Origin: Hirudinaria manillensis
Taxonomy: Eukaryota > Annelida > Clitellata > Hirudinida > Hirudinidae
Direction of reading: 5' to 3'
Length of the DNA stretch: 64,000 bases
Assembly (NCBI GenBank): GCA_034509925.1
Contig: CM067528.1
Span: 10,317,501-10,381,500 of the forward strand
The notes beneath the pieces are model-generated. The model searched no databases. It had not been told where the DNA came from and saw only the letters and a program-made list of their open reading frames with translations. Position 1 is the first letter of the stretch. Each line of letters opens with the position of its first letter. Position numbers and translations under genes: made by a program. Shown here piece after piece: positions 62,079-64,000 of this stretch.

Positions 62079-64000
62079 ATGTCTGTAAAGAGGACAATTA
62101 GACTGCTGATGGTGATATTGTTGCTATCACTGTTTTTGGTGACTTTGTACTTTTCAACTAATACTCTAAACAAAGTGGGTGATGTCGGATTTCATGGCAA
62201 ACGCTGGGTCACGAAGAACCGCCTTGATTTGGAGGAGCTGGCCAGATTTCGTGGACAGTCGAAAACAGATAACATTGACGACTTTAAGTGTGAACCAAGA
62301 GGCTCCACAGAAAAAATGGCAGTCGTTTTTATTAAGATTATGAAGTGTGCAAGCACTTCCATATCGAACTTGCTGATGCGCTTCGCGTACGAACGCGATC
62401 TGGAGTTTGTCCATCCAGTAGGCAATAAAATCTACATTGGCTGGCCATATTCTCCCACCAGTCAGTACATTGTAAAACCGGCCAGAGGGTCACGATTTCA
62501 CATCTCAGCCCACCATGTTGTTTACAATAGACCATTCTTCAATTCCATAATGATGCCCAAGGCAAAATACATAGCCAGTCTGAGGCAGCCATACAGCCAG
62601 TTCAAGTCCATGGTGAATTACTTCAATGTTTTGAACATTTCCGGAGTTCATCAGAGTGGAAATGTGGTTGGTTTCTGTTTTAGACTTCTGTGCTGATGTC
62701 CTAATATTCCAGTTTGTTTTGCAAGTATTTCTTCTTTAAATTAGCTTGAGAGATTTCAACACTTTGCATACAACTTGGAGTTTTATGATTCGATATACAA
62801 GTCTCCAAACAAGACAAATCGTTATTGTATTCCTGATGACTTCTCGATGAGTAGAAATCTCATGTCCTTCAGTCTTGGATTTTCGCACTTGGGAGGGTTC
62901 AGTGAGCTTCCAAATATGATTTGTAGAGATGAATGTGTTAATAATTATTTGAACTCTGAGCATATAGAATAAAGGATCATTCTTATAAGATTTGATCTAG
63001 TTGTAGGGGCCAAATTTTAGAGGGATCTCAAATTGTTTGTCATAAATAGAAGCTGGAAGCTAAGGTTTAGTGCTTGCAGGATATTTTATCCATTTAAATT
63101 TTACTTCTGATATATTAATATTTTATGAGATTCTTTGTAAATGAGTTAAAGCTTTTCCAGAATCAAGTGTCCAAAACACTAGTACTGTTAATGACCAGTC
63201 TGTTCTGAAAAGCCATGACTCTCTCCAAGAGAAAGGTGCCATTGTAGAAAAGTATGCAGCCCAGGAGAAATTGGAAAGATCACTCTATCAGGACCAGGTA
63301 AAGAGCTGGTTGAACCAACTGGATGAAGAAATGGATCTCATCCTGATAGTTGAATGGCTCCCAGAATCCATTATCCTGATGAAGAGAAAGTTCTGCTGGC
63401 CCATGAAGGATGTCTTGATTCTAAACTTGAACAACCTTTCCTATCAATTTAGGGTGAGTTTCCCAGATCTTGTAATAAGTTGTAGAAGTTTTTGAATTGC
63501 ATGTAGTTGTAATTTATGGCATGTATACAGTGGTCATCCATTTTTCATGATCAACACTTAATAGTCAAAGGATCTCAGATTATTAAAATAAAGTCATGTT
63601 TCAAATTCCATTCCTTAGTTTGTGGTCATACATTATTGTTTCTTGATTAATAAAATATATATAAAATAATATAATAAATAAATAAATAATATAATAATAA
63701 ATAATATAAAATAAAAATATTTTTGCCTTTAAAATAAATGAAATTCAGTTCATGGGAGAGGGAAAGGACTCTGACTTGAGGTCCATTTATCAATCGTGGA
63801 GTTGGGTCGACCATGATCTGTACGACCACTTCAACAAATCGCTCTGGAGAAAGCTTGACTCCCAACCACTGTCATTTTGGAGAGAGGTTCAAAGATTCAA
63901 AGAAGTATTGTTTTATTATCCCATTGATAATGGTTGGTGATAGACTAAATGAACTTCATAACTTCAGATTATTTTCCAAGTCACGGAGTTTTGTGCTACC
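62079..64000 (+). CDS. Galactose-3-O-sulfotransferase family protein (3' end outside window)
   Basis: A Golgi type II membrane enzyme family that moves sulfate from PAPS to the 3-OH of galactose on glycolipids or glycans. Exons: 62079-62663 (or 62666), 62745-62901, 63161-63453, 63749-63904 and probably 63968 onward. The N-terminus has a signal anchor (LLMVILLLSLFLVTLYF). The 5'-phosphosulfate loop is VFIKIMKCASTSISNLL and the 3'-phosphate site is YIASLRQPYSQFKSMVNYF. Later come LERFQHFAYNLEFYD, NLMSFSLGF, DLILIVEWLPESIILMKR and WVDHDLYDHFNKSLWRK, all matching the GAL3ST family in order. I start at ATG 62079; an upstream in-frame TTG at 62070 is not likely. Exon 3 includes a less conserved linker (SSVQNTSTVNDQ). 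Acceptor substrate unknown. Confidence 0.9.

Overview
This is nuclear DNA from an invertebrate animal. The genes have many GT-AG introns with conserved phases. There is a single nuclear factor I gene, a GAT-type SLC6 transporter, a galactose 3-O-sulfotransferase and a SUEL/CUB/CCP membrane protein. Microsatellites are abundant and no operon structure is visible. I favour an ecdysozoan, perhaps an arthropod, but the sequence does not settle the phylum.

Layout. Positions 1-22,064 (+) hold one widely spread gene: a single-pass membrane protein with a SUEL-type lectin domain, a CUB domain carrying large low-complexity inserts, a CCP/sushi-like domain, a TM helix and a ~375-residue tail. Its signal-peptide exon was not found. 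The introns of this gene are packed with TCA/TCG and GAT/GAC trinucleotide repeats, and an ATGG tetranucleotide array of about 360 bp lies upstream. Positions 24,130-28,585 (+) encode uroporphyrinogen decarboxylase in ten exons, with two active-site positions changed and one GC-AG intron. A run of minus-strand genes follows: an SLC16-like transporter (29,824-31,597), nuclear factor I (32,073-37,056), a C2H2 zinc-finger protein (38,256-41,547) and two head-to-tail copies of a GABA-transporter-like SLC6 gene (44,941-50,354 and 52,756-58,421). Two plus-strand genes come last: an intronless gene for an unknown two-hydrophobic-segment protein (60,353-61,306) and the 5' part of a galactose-3-O-sulfotransferase gene (62,079 to beyond the window end).

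The exon models were built by hand, by matching reading frame, splice-site consensus and family alignment. For most genes the phases close exactly, which supports the models. The genes share no obvious pathway and look like ordinary metazoan neighbours. The most notable points are the altered UROD active site, the pair of complementary AT-rich tracts in a UROD intron beside a GC donor, the microsatellite-derived inserts in the CUB domain, the ~7.85 kb SLC6 tandem duplication with divergence at the substrate site, and the sharp change in microsatellite content between the left and right parts of the window.
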